From the NCBI GenBank assembly GCA_018399745.1, contig JAGYNZ010000020.1, forward strand, positions 1 to 52,140: 52,140 nucleotides of DNA. Reading direction: 5' to 3'. The notes under the pieces were generated by a model that saw nothing but the letters and a program-made list of their open reading frames with translations, searched no databases and was not told where the DNA came from. The first letter of the stretch is position 1; the number at the start of each line of letters is the position of its first letter. This DNA is from Deltaproteobacteria bacterium (GTDB lineage Bacteria > Desulfobacterota > Dissulfuribacteria > Dissulfuribacterales > UBA3076). A program made the translations under genes and the position numbers. Shown here one piece after another: positions 1-7,833 of the stretch.

Positions 1-1
1 A

Positions 2-1639
2 AAGCAGGAAAAAAATATTCCAGAACCCTTTTCAGTAGACCAGGGTCTGCCCGCAACCAACATTCCCAATTGGGATTCTAAAAAAGAGAAATGGAATATC
101 CATGACCTGATCGACCTTGAGTATTTCCTTCATGGGGATGAAGAAAAAGATGAGGAAGGCCTGATACGACGTGACCGCGCTATTTTCCTGAAAATCATTC
201 CCGCCAAGGGTACACACCTGCCGTCCCGGCGTTCTCTTATTCGGCGCTGGCTTGAGGTAAGAAAGAGACACGACCAGGAGTCGATTTTGCCCGGTACTGC
301 CTTTCAGGAGACCCTGGTCCTGCTCAAATGTGTCGTTATTGTCATGGGAATTTTTTCCGGCGGAGGACTGGCCCTTTCATTGTTACAATACAAAGGTGTT
401 CAGCCTGTCAATGTGTCGGGCTATGTGGGTTTGCTCATCGTTCTTCAGGCTGTTCTCCTTTTGATCCTGTCCGGGGGATTCTTTTTGCGCCGTTTTTGCC
501 GGTTTTCGCGTCGCAAGACCTTCTCCGGCACTTTCTGGGGGACCTTGCTTTACGCCCTGGCCAGACGAGTAGCTGCCAGCGGAATGAATCGCTTGACGGA
601 AGACCGCCGGTCGCGCCTGCAGGCAACGCTGGGCCTGCTGAAAAGGCGTCGTACGGTTTATGGAAATCTTTTTTTCCTCCCTGTTTTTATGCTCAGCCAG
701 CTTTTCGGACTGGCCTTTAACATCGGGGCACTGTTGGCAACCCTCGCAAGGGTGTTCACCTCGGACCTGGCCTTTGGCTGGCAGACAACCCTCCAGGTCG
801 GACCGGGAATAATCTACAAACTGATACAAATCCTGGCTTTACCCTGGTCATGGCTGGCCCCGGAGGGAACAGGATTTCCAACCCCGGTTCAGATAGAAAA
901 CAGCCGCATTATCCTGAAAGAGGGGATCGCTCACCTGGCGACGCCTGATCTGGTTTCCTGGTGGCCTTTCCTCTGTCTGGGGATTGTATTTTACGGCGTC
1001 CTGCCGCGACTCTTAATATGTCTGGCCACCTGGTTGTTATGCCGGATTACCCTGAGGAAACTCGATTTTTCACATGCCGCCTGCGACAGTCTCATGAGGC
1101 GTATGCAGACTCCTCTTCTCGAAACCCTCCCCCTGGACAGGGAGGAGGAAAGAGAAGAATTATCAATTTGTGAAGGCCCCTCTGAAATGCCGGAAATCCT
1201 CCAGACGGAATCCAGTTCGGGCGTTGTCTTGATGAACGAGGAATTGGCGGCGCGGGCTTCCCGGGCGGATATAGTCCGCGTCGCTGAGGCCTATTTCGGC
1301 ATGAGCATCGGCGAAATCCTTGAGGTCGGCGGCCAGCTCGACCAGGACCGGCAGGTTCTCGAACACCTGAAAGACAGGAATTGGGAGGGAAGACAAAGCG
1401 GAGTACTCCTGGTCCAGGAGGCTTGGCAGCCGCCGATACTAGAAACACTTGCGTTTATCCGCCAGCTCCGCAGAAGTCTGCCGGAAAAGGGGAAAATCGC
1501 GGTTCTGCTAATCGGCAGACCGGACAGGAAAACCGTTTTCACTCCTCCCGGGAAAATCGACCGCAAGGTCTGGGAAGAGCAACTTCAGGCGCTAGGCGAT
1601 CCATATCTCGGGATCGCCTGTCTCCGAAAAGGAGCGTGA
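2..1639 (+). CDS. DUF2868 family membrane protein (5' partial)
   Basis: The reading frame is open from the first full codon of the window (position 2) to TGA at 1637-1639, so the gene is cut by the left edge. The first in-frame start-like codon is a TTG at 287, but it lies well inside the conserved part and is not the real start. The upstream segment encodes a W-N-I-H-D-L-I-D-L-E-Y-F pattern typical of the N-terminus of DUF2868 proteins. Hydrophobic segments follow at about 310-480, 660-760 and 960-1050 nt, so this is an integral membrane protein with a soluble C-terminal part. Its function is unknown. DUF2868 genes are commonly found beside DUF3482 GTPases, and here such a gene starts only 4 nt downstream, which suggests an operon and a shared membrane-associated role. 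Confidence 0.8.
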   Translation, partial: KQEKNIPEPFSVDQGLPATNIPNWDSKKEKWNIHDLIDLEYFLHGDEEKDEEGLIRRDRAIFLKIIPAKGTHLPSRRSLIRRWLEVRKRHDQESILPGTAFQETLVLLKCVVIVMGIFSGGGLALSLLQYKGVQPVNVSGYVGLLIVLQAVLLLILSGGFFLRRFCRFSRRKTFSGTFWGTLLYALARRVAASGMNRLTEDRRSRLQATLGLLKRRRTVYGNLFFLPVFMLSQLFGLAFNIGALLATLARVFTSDLAFGWQTTLQVGPGIIYKLIQILALPWSWLAPEGTGFPTPVQIENSRIILKEGIAHLATPDLVSWWPFLCLGIVFYGVLPRLLICLATWLLCRITLRKLDFSHAACDSLMRRMQTPLLETLPLDREEEREELSICEGPSEMPEILQTESSSGVVLMNEELAARASRADIVRVAEAYFGMSIGEILEVGGQLDQDRQVLEHLKDRNWEGRQSGVLLVQEAWQPPILETLAFIRQLRRSLPEKGKIAVLLIGRPDRKTVFTPPGKIDRKVWEEQLQALGDPYLGIACLRKGA

Positions 1640-1643
1640 CCGC

Positions 1644-3086
1644 ATGAGTGATTCCGTCCCCCTGCGTTTCGCCATTGTTGGTCACCCCAATGAAGGCAAG
1701 TCTTCCGTGGTCTCCACCCTTGCCGAAGATGATACCGTTCCCGTGAGTCCGTTTCCAGGTGAAACCCGGACCTGCCATGTCTATCCGGTAATCATAGACG
1801 GCCGGATTATAGTCGAATTCATCGATACGCCCGGGTTTCAGAATCCACGCCATACGCTGGCCTGGCTTGAGGGGCATGCCGAGTCGGACGAAAGCGCCGT
1901 TCGCGCGTTCCGGGAGGCCCACCTTGCGCTCCCGGCATATCAACACGAATGCCAACTTCTGCAGCCGATCGTGGCCGGTGCAGGGGTCATTTTCGTTGTT
2001 GACGGCTCCCGCCCCATGCGCAGGGACGACCTGGCAGAGATGGAAATTCTGCGGCGGACGGGTCGTCCCCGAATGGCCGTTATCAACTCCAAGGAATACG
2101 GAGAGGAATATCTTGATGAATGGAAGACGGCCTTTCGCAAACACTTCAATTCAGTGCGGGTATTCAATGCCCACCACGCCAACTATGCGGAACGCATGGC
2201 CCTGCTGGAGACCCTGAGAAGCATCGACCAGGACTGGCAGCCTGCCATGGAACAGGTTATCAGGGCCTTCCGCGAGGACTGGGAGCGCCGCATCGCGGAT
2301 ACCGCAGACCTGATCGGAGAGTTGTTGAAAACTTCCACAAATCATGTGGTACTGGCTGACTGCGGCGAGGAAGGCGACAAAGAGTCAGAGGAACGTCTCA
2401 AGGAGCGCTTTCAAAAGGAACTCAGAGAGATGGAACGCCGCTTCCACCAGCGAATTCGAAGGCTTTTCAAGCACAACATTTTTCATTATGAACCTCCCGC
2501 TGAATCTGCCCTGCAGCAGAACCTTTTCAGCGAAAGGGTCTGGAAGGTCCTGGGCCTTGACCGGACACAGCTGATATGGGCCGCAGCCCTGGCGGGCGGA
2601 ACAGGAGGCGCCGGCCTGGATGTGCTTTTTCACGGGATAAGCGCGGGAGTTTTTACAGCGAGCGGTGCACTGCTCGGGGGTCTGAGCGCCTATTTCGGCG
2701 GGGAGCGCCTGGCCAGGGTCAAGGCCTCCGGCCCACGCCTGATGGGGCTCGACCTTTCCCGCCGGCTGGGTCGTACACAGTTGAAGATCGGCCCGATGCA
2801 CAACCTGCAGTTTTTTTTCGTTCTCCTTGACCGGGCTTTGATCTTTTTTTCCCATGTCATAAACTGGGCCCACGGCCGCAGAGAAGACCTGCCGGATGAT
2901 GAAGCGGGTAAAAAGACCGAGGGATATACTGCCGGATGGACCAATAATCAACGGCGATCGGCAACCCGATACTTTGAAGCCCTGAAGCATCTGGACGATG
3001 TTGAAAACCTGGAGCGCGTCCTCAAGGAATTTCAGGAAATTCTCCGCCAGGTCCTGGCCGTGATGTCGGTTGCAAAGCGCCCATAG
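1644..3086 (+). CDS. DUF3482-type GTPase, Era/TrmE-like G domain
   Basis: 480 aa. The N-terminal G domain shows a P-loop GHPNEGKSS at residues 13-21, a Thr in PGETR (39-42) as candidate switch I, and DTPGF (61-65) as switch II. The usual NKxD specificity motif is degenerate: the equivalent strand ends in NSKEYG. The middle region is charged and helical, followed by a glycine/alanine-rich hydrophobic stretch near residues 312-355 that could insert in or lie against the membrane. ATG is 4 nt after the DUF2868 stop. The DUF2868/DUF3482 pair is a known conserved neighbourhood of unknown function. A GTP-regulated membrane process is inferred; the nucleotide preference is uncertain because of the unusual G4 motif. 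Confidence 0.82.
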   Translation: MSDSVPLRFAIVGHPNEGKSSVVSTLAEDDTVPVSPFPGETRTCHVYPVIIDGRIIVEFIDTPGFQNPRHTLAWLEGHAESDESAVRAFREAHLALPAYQHECQLLQPIVAGAGVIFVVDGSRPMRRDDLAEMEILRRTGRPRMAVINSKEYGEEYLDEWKTAFRKHFNSVRVFNAHHANYAERMALLETLRSIDQDWQPAMEQVIRAFREDWERRIADTADLIGELLKTSTNHVVLADCGEEGDKESEERLKERFQKELREMERRFHQRIRRLFKHNIFHYEPPAESALQQNLFSERVWKVLGLDRTQLIWAAALAGGTGGAGLDVLFHGISAGVFTASGALLGGLSAYFGGERLARVKASGPRLMGLDLSRRLGRTQLKIGPMHNLQFFFVLLDRALIFFSHVINWAHGRREDLPDDEAGKKTEGYTAGWTNNQRRSATRYFEALKHLDDVENLERVLKEFQEILRQVLAVMSVAKRP

Positions 3087-3095
3087 GAGAGATTC

Positions 3096-4088
3096 ATGGA
3101 TTCCAAACACACGGCAGAGTCAATTCTCAGTATGGCTCGCGATTTTATGGCCAGCCGTGTCATCCTCAGTGGGGCGGAGCTCGATCTGTTCACACTGCTG
3201 GCGCATAAACCATTGAACGCCGAACAGGCGGCCGAAGCCAAAAACGCCGACCTGCGCGGGATGACCATTCTTCTCGACGCCCTGGCCGCCCTGGATTTCC
3301 TTATAAAAAAAGACGGTTGTTATCGCCTGGAGGCGTCTCTGGCGCCACTGTTGTCCGCCGATGGCCCTGATTCGGTTCTCCCCATGATTCTGCATCTGGG
3401 CACGGTCTGGAATAACTGGTCGCGACTTACGGATATTGTGTCGGGAAAAGCCACGGTCCACATGGAAAAACAGGGTGTCCTTTCCCATGAGCACATTGAG
3501 GCTTTCATCGGTGCCATGCATGTTGTCGGGTCGAAAACAGCTCCGCAGGTGGCGGCAGTCATCAATCCCGGAAGGGCCCGCAGATTCCTCGACGTCGGGG
3601 GCGCTTCGGGGACTTATACCCTGGCTTTTCTGGCTGCCGCTCCCAAACTGAAGGCCACTCTTTATGACCTGCCCCAGGTCGTCGAAATGGCCAGAAAGCG
3701 TATTTCTAATGCGGGGATGGCGCATCGCGTCACCTTTGTTTCCGGAGATTTCAATAATGACCCTCTCCCCCCGGGACACGACCTCGTTCTTCTGTCGGCT
3801 ATTATTCATCAGAACAGTCTGAAACAGAACAACAACCTCTTCGAAAGGATTTTCCAGGCCTTGGAGCAGGGTGGGCGGATCGTGATTCGCGACTATGTCA
3901 TGTCGCCGGATCAAACCGAGCCTCGGAGTGGAGCCCTGTTTGCGGTAAACATGCTGACCGGCACTGCAGGGGGGAATACCTATACTTTTGAGGAAATAAA
4001 AAAAGGCCTGACCGAGGCGGGCTTCACCCGCATCAATGTGATTCAAATAAAAGAAATGTCGTCCCTGGTCGAGGCGTTTAAGCCCTGA
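3096..4088 (+). CDS. Class I SAM-dependent O-methyltransferase-like protein
   Basis: 330 aa, about the normal length for the O-methyltransferase family 2 fold (plant COMT, CrtF-like). The N-terminal third is a winged-helix dimerisation-type domain (RVILSGAELDLFTLL, then a strand ending FLIKKDGCYRL). The SAM motif I is LDVGGASG near residues 165-172, followed by an acidic strand in YDLPQVVEMA. The catalytic-region motif reads LLSAIIHQNS, retaining a His in the place of the family general base. ATG follows the GTPase stop by 9 nt after a GGAGAG ribosome site, so it is probably cotranscribed with it. The substrate cannot be read from sequence. Bacterial relatives methylate small phenolic, polyketide or carotenoid hydroxyls. 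Confidence 0.8.
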   Translation: MDSKHTAESILSMARDFMASRVILSGAELDLFTLLAHKPLNAEQAAEAKNADLRGMTILLDALAALDFLIKKDGCYRLEASLAPLLSADGPDSVLPMILHLGTVWNNWSRLTDIVSGKATVHMEKQGVLSHEHIEAFIGAMHVVGSKTAPQVAAVINPGRARRFLDVGGASGTYTLAFLAAAPKLKATLYDLPQVVEMARKRISNAGMAHRVTFVSGDFNNDPLPPGHDLVLLSAIIHQNSLKQNNNLFERIFQALEQGGRIVIRDYVMSPDQTEPRSGALFAVNMLTGTAGGNTYTFEEIKKGLTEAGFTRINVIQIKEMSSLVEAFKP

Positions 4089-4190
4089 AAATGTGATTTG
4101 GAATGTTCCTTCGAGTCTGTTCATTGTACCGGGGAGTTCCGGTTCAGCACAAATCGCGAAAAACAATTTTCTATCAGCAGGAGGTATACC

Positions 4191-5240
4191 ATGGCCTATC
4201 ATTTTCGAAATCTGGTGTTCGAAGGCGGAGGGGTGAAAGGCATTGCCTATGTGGGGGCGATGGAGGTTTTGAAAGAGAAGGGAATCCTGTCCGACATCAT
4301 ACGGGTGGGCGGGACATCGGCAGGTGCTATCAACGCCGTGCTTGTGGGTCTGGACTATAAATCCGCCGAAACACGGCAGATCCTGAACAGGATGGATTTT
4401 GAAAAATTTATGGATGAAGACTTTGGTATCATGCGGGACGTCAAGCGATTATTGTCCGATTTCGGATGGTATAAGGGAGATTTTTTTCGGGAGTGGATCG
4501 GTGATCTGATCGCTCAAAAAACCGGAAACCCCAATGTGACTTTCGCCCAGATACAACAGCAGAAAAAAATTAAGGGATTTCGGGACATGTATTTCATGGG
4601 GGCCAACATTTCCACCCACTTTGCCGAGGTCTTTTCCCACGAGCATACTCCGCGTATGTGCCTTGCCGATGCGGTGCGCATTTCCATGTCGATTCCATTA
4701 TTTTTCTCATCCCGCCGAAGCCCCCGGGGCGATATTTACGTGGATGGCGGGGTGCTGGACAACTACCCGGTCAAACTCTTCGACCGCAAGCGTTATATCG
4801 AAGCAGACAATTTTAAGACTCACGGTCTGCTGACCAATTACTACAAAGAACACAATACCAGGCTCAAAAGGAAAAAGCTTGACATCAGTCCCTACATTTA
4901 CAACAGGGAAACGCTTGGATTTCGTCTGGATTCCGAGAGGGAAATCGCCACTTTCCGCGATCAGGCCGAACCGGTTGCCGAACCCATTGATGATTTTTTC
5001 GACTACACTCGCAATCTGCTGAAAACCATGCTGGATGCCCAGGCCAACTATCACTTGCATAATGACGATTGGCAGCGGACCATATACATAGACACCATGG
5101 GTGTGAGAACTACTGAATTCAAGATAACAGACTCCAAAAAAAAGGCGCTTATCGATTCCGGCCGCAAGGGAGCCGAAACCTATTTCAAGTGGTACGAAAA
5201 TCCTGAAAGCAGGCCGGTCAACCGATTAGATAAAATATAG
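4191..5240 (+). CDS. Patatin-like phospholipase
   Basis: 349 aa from ATG 4191, chosen over upstream in-frame codons because AGGAGG lies 8 nt before it and homology begins here. Residues 11-17 EGGGVKG form the glycine-rich oxyanion motif, G41-T-S43-A-G45 is the GxSxG nucleophile elbow, and Asp185 in DGG completes the Ser-Asp dyad. These are all the catalytic elements of the patatin family, which hydrolyses acyl esters of phospholipids. No signal peptide is visible, so it is probably cytoplasmic or peripheral, or exported by another route. It follows the methyltransferase by about 100 nt and could be the last gene of the left-hand operon. The C-terminal third (after residue 200) is charged and family-specific. 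Confidence 0.88.
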   Translation: MAYHFRNLVFEGGGVKGIAYVGAMEVLKEKGILSDIIRVGGTSAGAINAVLVGLDYKSAETRQILNRMDFEKFMDEDFGIMRDVKRLLSDFGWYKGDFFREWIGDLIAQKTGNPNVTFAQIQQQKKIKGFRDMYFMGANISTHFAEVFSHEHTPRMCLADAVRISMSIPLFFSSRRSPRGDIYVDGGVLDNYPVKLFDRKRYIEADNFKTHGLLTNYYKEHNTRLKRKKLDISPYIYNRETLGFRLDSEREIATFRDQAEPVAEPIDDFFDYTRNLLKTMLDAQANYHLHNDDWQRTIYIDTMGVRTTEFKITDSKKKALIDSGRKGAETYFKWYENPESRPVNRLDKI

Positions 5241-5293
5241 AGGACTGCGTGTCCGGAATTCCGGCCTCAGGCATTCAATGGGGGCCGGACAAC

Positions 5294-5467
5294 TCAGGAT
5301 TCATGGCTAGGTAAGGAACAAGGCTTCCCATTACCCGATTTGGCGGCAGATTGTTTTCTAATTACTTTTCCAGCGCTTGAATTTGCAAGTGAGAGACAGG
5401 CCTTTTTCAATTGGTTGACAGTTTTTAGGCGACTGGTAATCGCTTTTGCACTCATATCAATCTTCAT
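5294..5467 (-). CDS. Small basic protein overlapping nucleotidyltransferase gene
   Basis: 57 codons, read leftward from ATG at 5467-5465 to TGA at 5294-5296. The start lies inside the last codons of the upstream nucleotidyltransferase, with an 11-nt overlap, the arrangement expected for translational coupling. The product is short and lysine-rich (MKIDMSAKAITSRLKTVNQL...), with no membrane segment, ending in a low-complexity Ser/Gly/Lys tail. I do not recognise a domain. Short basic proteins of this kind directly after minimal nucleotidyltransferase genes would fit a two-gene accessory module, but this is inference. It could also be a chance frame. Confidence 0.45.
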   Translation of the reverse strand: MKIDMSAKAITSRLKTVNQLKKACLSLANSSAGKVIRKQSAAKSGNGKPCSLPSHES

Positions 5468-5921
5468 AGATTAATTCTCTCAAATATTCAATATCATCTC
5501 TGTCTTGACCGCTATTCCTTAATAATTTAAGCATAATCAAGCCTTTTGGAGACAAAACTTTTAATATTCCTCCTTCCCATTCGACTGAAATTCTGCTGTC
5601 CCAGCAAATTCTGGTCTCCGGAGTAACAATCAATAAGTCCAATGGCAGGTGTTCCCCGGATTCATTGTCAATTTTTGTCATACGATGGATTTTAACCACA
5701 CTACCCTTGAATGTCATGGGCATAGCGGGAATATTGAATCCGAGATCTGCTACTAATTGTTTGATCTTATCCAACAAATCAGGTTGAACCATAATATCAA
5801 TGTCAAGGGTAGCTCTTGGTCTTGCATATACAGCTAAAGCCAACCCGCCACACAGTGCATAATCTATTTTTTCTTTATCAAGTACCTTGATGAGATTTTT
5901 TAATTCAATCAATAAATCCAT
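5457..5921 (-). CDS. Minimal nucleotidyltransferase (AbiEii/MNT-like)
   Basis: 154 aa. Residues 24-42 carry the nucleotidyltransferase core: the GG turn (Gly25-Gly26) followed by Asp40-x-Asp42 in TLDIDI, and a later LPLDLLIV strand that could give the third carboxylate. This is the pattern of small DNA polymerase-beta-fold enzymes that act as antitoxins or toxins (MNT of MNT/HEPN, AbiEii) or as aminoglycoside-type transferases. The neighbourhood, an isolated minus-strand unit with a tiny overlapping partner and a long non-coding flank, is typical of mobile accessory modules. No HEPN or AbiEi partner is visible. It is AT-richer than the genes to its left. The fold assignment is fairly sure; the biological role is open. 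Confidence 0.72.
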   Translation of the reverse strand: MDLLIELKNLIKVLDKEKIDYALCGGLALAVYARPRATLDIDIMVQPDLLDKIKQLVADLGFNIPAMPMTFKGSVVKIHRMTKIDNESGEHLPLDLLIVTPETRICWDSRISVEWEGGILKVLSPKGLIMLKLLRNSGQDRDDIEYLRELIYED

Positions 5922-6479
5922 TGTGGTCTCTGATGGATATAGTGGACACTAAGACTTTCATGGCGCTGCTTTTGGCATAAAAATGTCTCTCATATAAGAA
6001 AGATGATAAAGAGGCAAGCGTTTCTGATATCTTTACCTATTACCTATTATAGGATACTTCTATATGTTCAGTAATGGTACTGTCAAATTTTTTTGCATGG
6101 ACTTATCATAGGATAATTCTTTAAAGAATAGCACGTTGTTATACACTTTTCCTATTGGATTTGAGTTCCCTAATGGATCTCTCAAGACAGGCTGCGGCTG
6201 AAGGAATGGTGCACCTTTATCTCTTTTTTACTCTTGTAAGGATTTTTTGAATTTGACAATGTATAACCTTAAGGTCCATACTAAAGACTGGAAAGAGACA
6301 AAAAACTTGACTCAATCCGGTTACTAAGGAATTTTCAGATTTTAAGTGCCGTTGGAACAGAGTGGGCGGCCGGATAACGCAGGATGGAGCGGCTGGATTC
6401 CTGAAAATCAGGAAAACGGCAATATACTCAAAGCCGGTTTTTCAGATCCGCCTGTCCTGAGAAAGGCAGTGTGACATAA
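5922..6479. other. Non-coding stretch between accessory genes
   Basis: 558 nt without a supported gene. It is AT-rich on the left half and more GC-balanced after about 6340. Around 6036-6055 there is a tandem ACCTATT repeat running into TATAGGATA, and a related CATAGGATAATTC lies near 6105-6120, which may be remnants of duplication. No tRNA, terminator or strong promoter was recognised. The right end should contain the promoter for the methyltransferase fusion gene at 6480. Confidence 0.5.
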
Positions 6480-7682
6480 ATGCAGGGCGCTGATCAGGCA
6501 TCGATAGAATTTTCAGTCAACTGGCAGGGAAGGTGTGCCGTTCACAGGGACAGATACTTCGCCGGCAAGGTGGATCCAGTGTGCGACATATTTCCAGGAG
6601 ATATGGGGCGGCATGTCGCCGCACTTAATGAAGGCGAATGTTATAAGGAAGACTTTGAGGCGGGTGCATTGGTCCCTCCTTTTGAACCAAGAAAGATCAT
6701 AGAGTTCAAGGACTCACAGTTTGTAAGAAGACACGAGGGAAAAACCGTCGTACCGAGGCTTGGTCGTTTTTATCCCAAGGGATTCGCCTGGTCCGTCCTG
6801 AAGAGCTACAGTGAAAACCTTGATCCCTTCCGGCTTATCAAAATCGATAACGGTGTATTGACTGCTGATACTAATCACCCGCTTGCCAACTACCCTCTGA
6901 TTCTGGAAGCAAGATATTTGGAAAAGCTCGGCTCTGTTCAGGATTACGGCGGATTCTGCAATGACATCTCGGAGATGGTTACGAATAGAGGACCTGGAAT
7001 GCAGATGCCTTACCCTGGCATTGCTACGGATTTTTATTCCGAATACCCGTTCAGAAGAAAGAATGAGGATGACGACGCCTCATTCTACGGGACTCCAAGG
7101 CTTGTTAATCACCTTGACCACAAGGCGATAGATCAGGTCAAATCAATCTACACCAAGTTGCTCCCGGACGGCTCAAAGATACTGGATCTTATGAGCAGCT
7201 GGATATCATATCTGCCGGATACACTGGAGGACTATGAATCCATAGGACTGGGCCTGAATGAAGAGGAGCTTAAGGCAAACCGGCAGTTATCCGGTTTTGT
7301 ACTCCACGACCTGAACCGGAGCTCTGAACTGCCTTTTGAGAACAATGAATTTGACGCGGTGATTTGCACGGCGTCCATTGAATACTTGGTACGGCCGATC
7401 CAGGTCATCACCGAAGTCGCCCGGGTTACCAAACCGGGCGGGGTGTTTATCAGTACATTTTCAGACCGATGGTTTCCCGGCAAAGAGATCCTGCCATGGC
7501 CGGATATGCATCCCTTTGAAAGGCTGGGTCTCCTGCTTGACTATTACCTGAAGACCGATATGTTTGAAAATCTGTATACTGAGTCAATAAGAGGTCTGCC
7601 AAGGCCTCCGGATGACAGACATATAAAAGAAACTGTTAGCTCAGATCCTATATTTGCAGTGTGGGGAAATGTAAAGGTTTAA
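6480..7682 (+). CDS. Fusion of FKBP/SlyD-like domain with SAM methyltransferase
   Basis: 400 aa. The C-terminal half is a class I methyltransferase: KILDLMSSWISYLP (SAM strand 1 region, lacking the classic GxGxG), an LNRSSELPFENNEFDAVICTA segment (motifs II/III of UbiE-like enzymes) and TKPGGVFISTFS after it. The N-terminal 150 residues are unusual. Residues 132-136 NHPLA followed by a hydrophobic LILEARYLEK strand match the NHPLAG...F.V.V ending of SlyD-type FKBP domains, preceded by a PRLGRFYPKGF segment and an early FPGDMG that parallels the FKBP gate region. I infer a divergent FKBP-like domain that may bind the substrate protein or peptide. The ATG at 6480 has only a weak GGCAG upstream. 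The target of methylation is unknown. Confidence 0.7.
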   Translation: MQGADQASIEFSVNWQGRCAVHRDRYFAGKVDPVCDIFPGDMGRHVAALNEGECYKEDFEAGALVPPFEPRKIIEFKDSQFVRRHEGKTVVPRLGRFYPKGFAWSVLKSYSENLDPFRLIKIDNGVLTADTNHPLANYPLILEARYLEKLGSVQDYGGFCNDISEMVTNRGPGMQMPYPGIATDFYSEYPFRRKNEDDDASFYGTPRLVNHLDHKAIDQVKSIYTKLLPDGSKILDLMSSWISYLPDTLEDYESIGLGLNEEELKANRQLSGFVLHDLNRSSELPFENNEFDAVICTASIEYLVRPIQVITEVARVTKPGGVFISTFSDRWFPGKEILPWPDMHPFERLGLLLDYYLKTDMFENLYTESIRGLPRPPDDRHIKETVSSDPIFAVWGNVKV

Positions 7683-7833
7683 ATCTATAGGCCCTTGTTC
7701 TGCCGGATACCCGGTCCACCCTTGGGGGTTGGCAGCAAGTGCTAAACACGGTCGATTCATCTGTACATGTTCAACTCACTGGTATAATGAGGCAATTTTA
7801 GAAATAAATTTAAAGGTAAAAAGGCCCTTATCT

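Noticed and set aside
2385-3110. Long antisense frame opposite the DUF3482 GTPase
   Set aside because: The GTPase motifs on the plus strand are convincing; the antisense product is low in recognisable structure.
3120-4202. Long open frame (about 360 codons) antisense to the O-methyltransferase gene
   Set aside because: The sense strand has clear family motifs and a ribosome site. The antisense product shows no domain, and long antisense frames are common in GC-rich codon usage.
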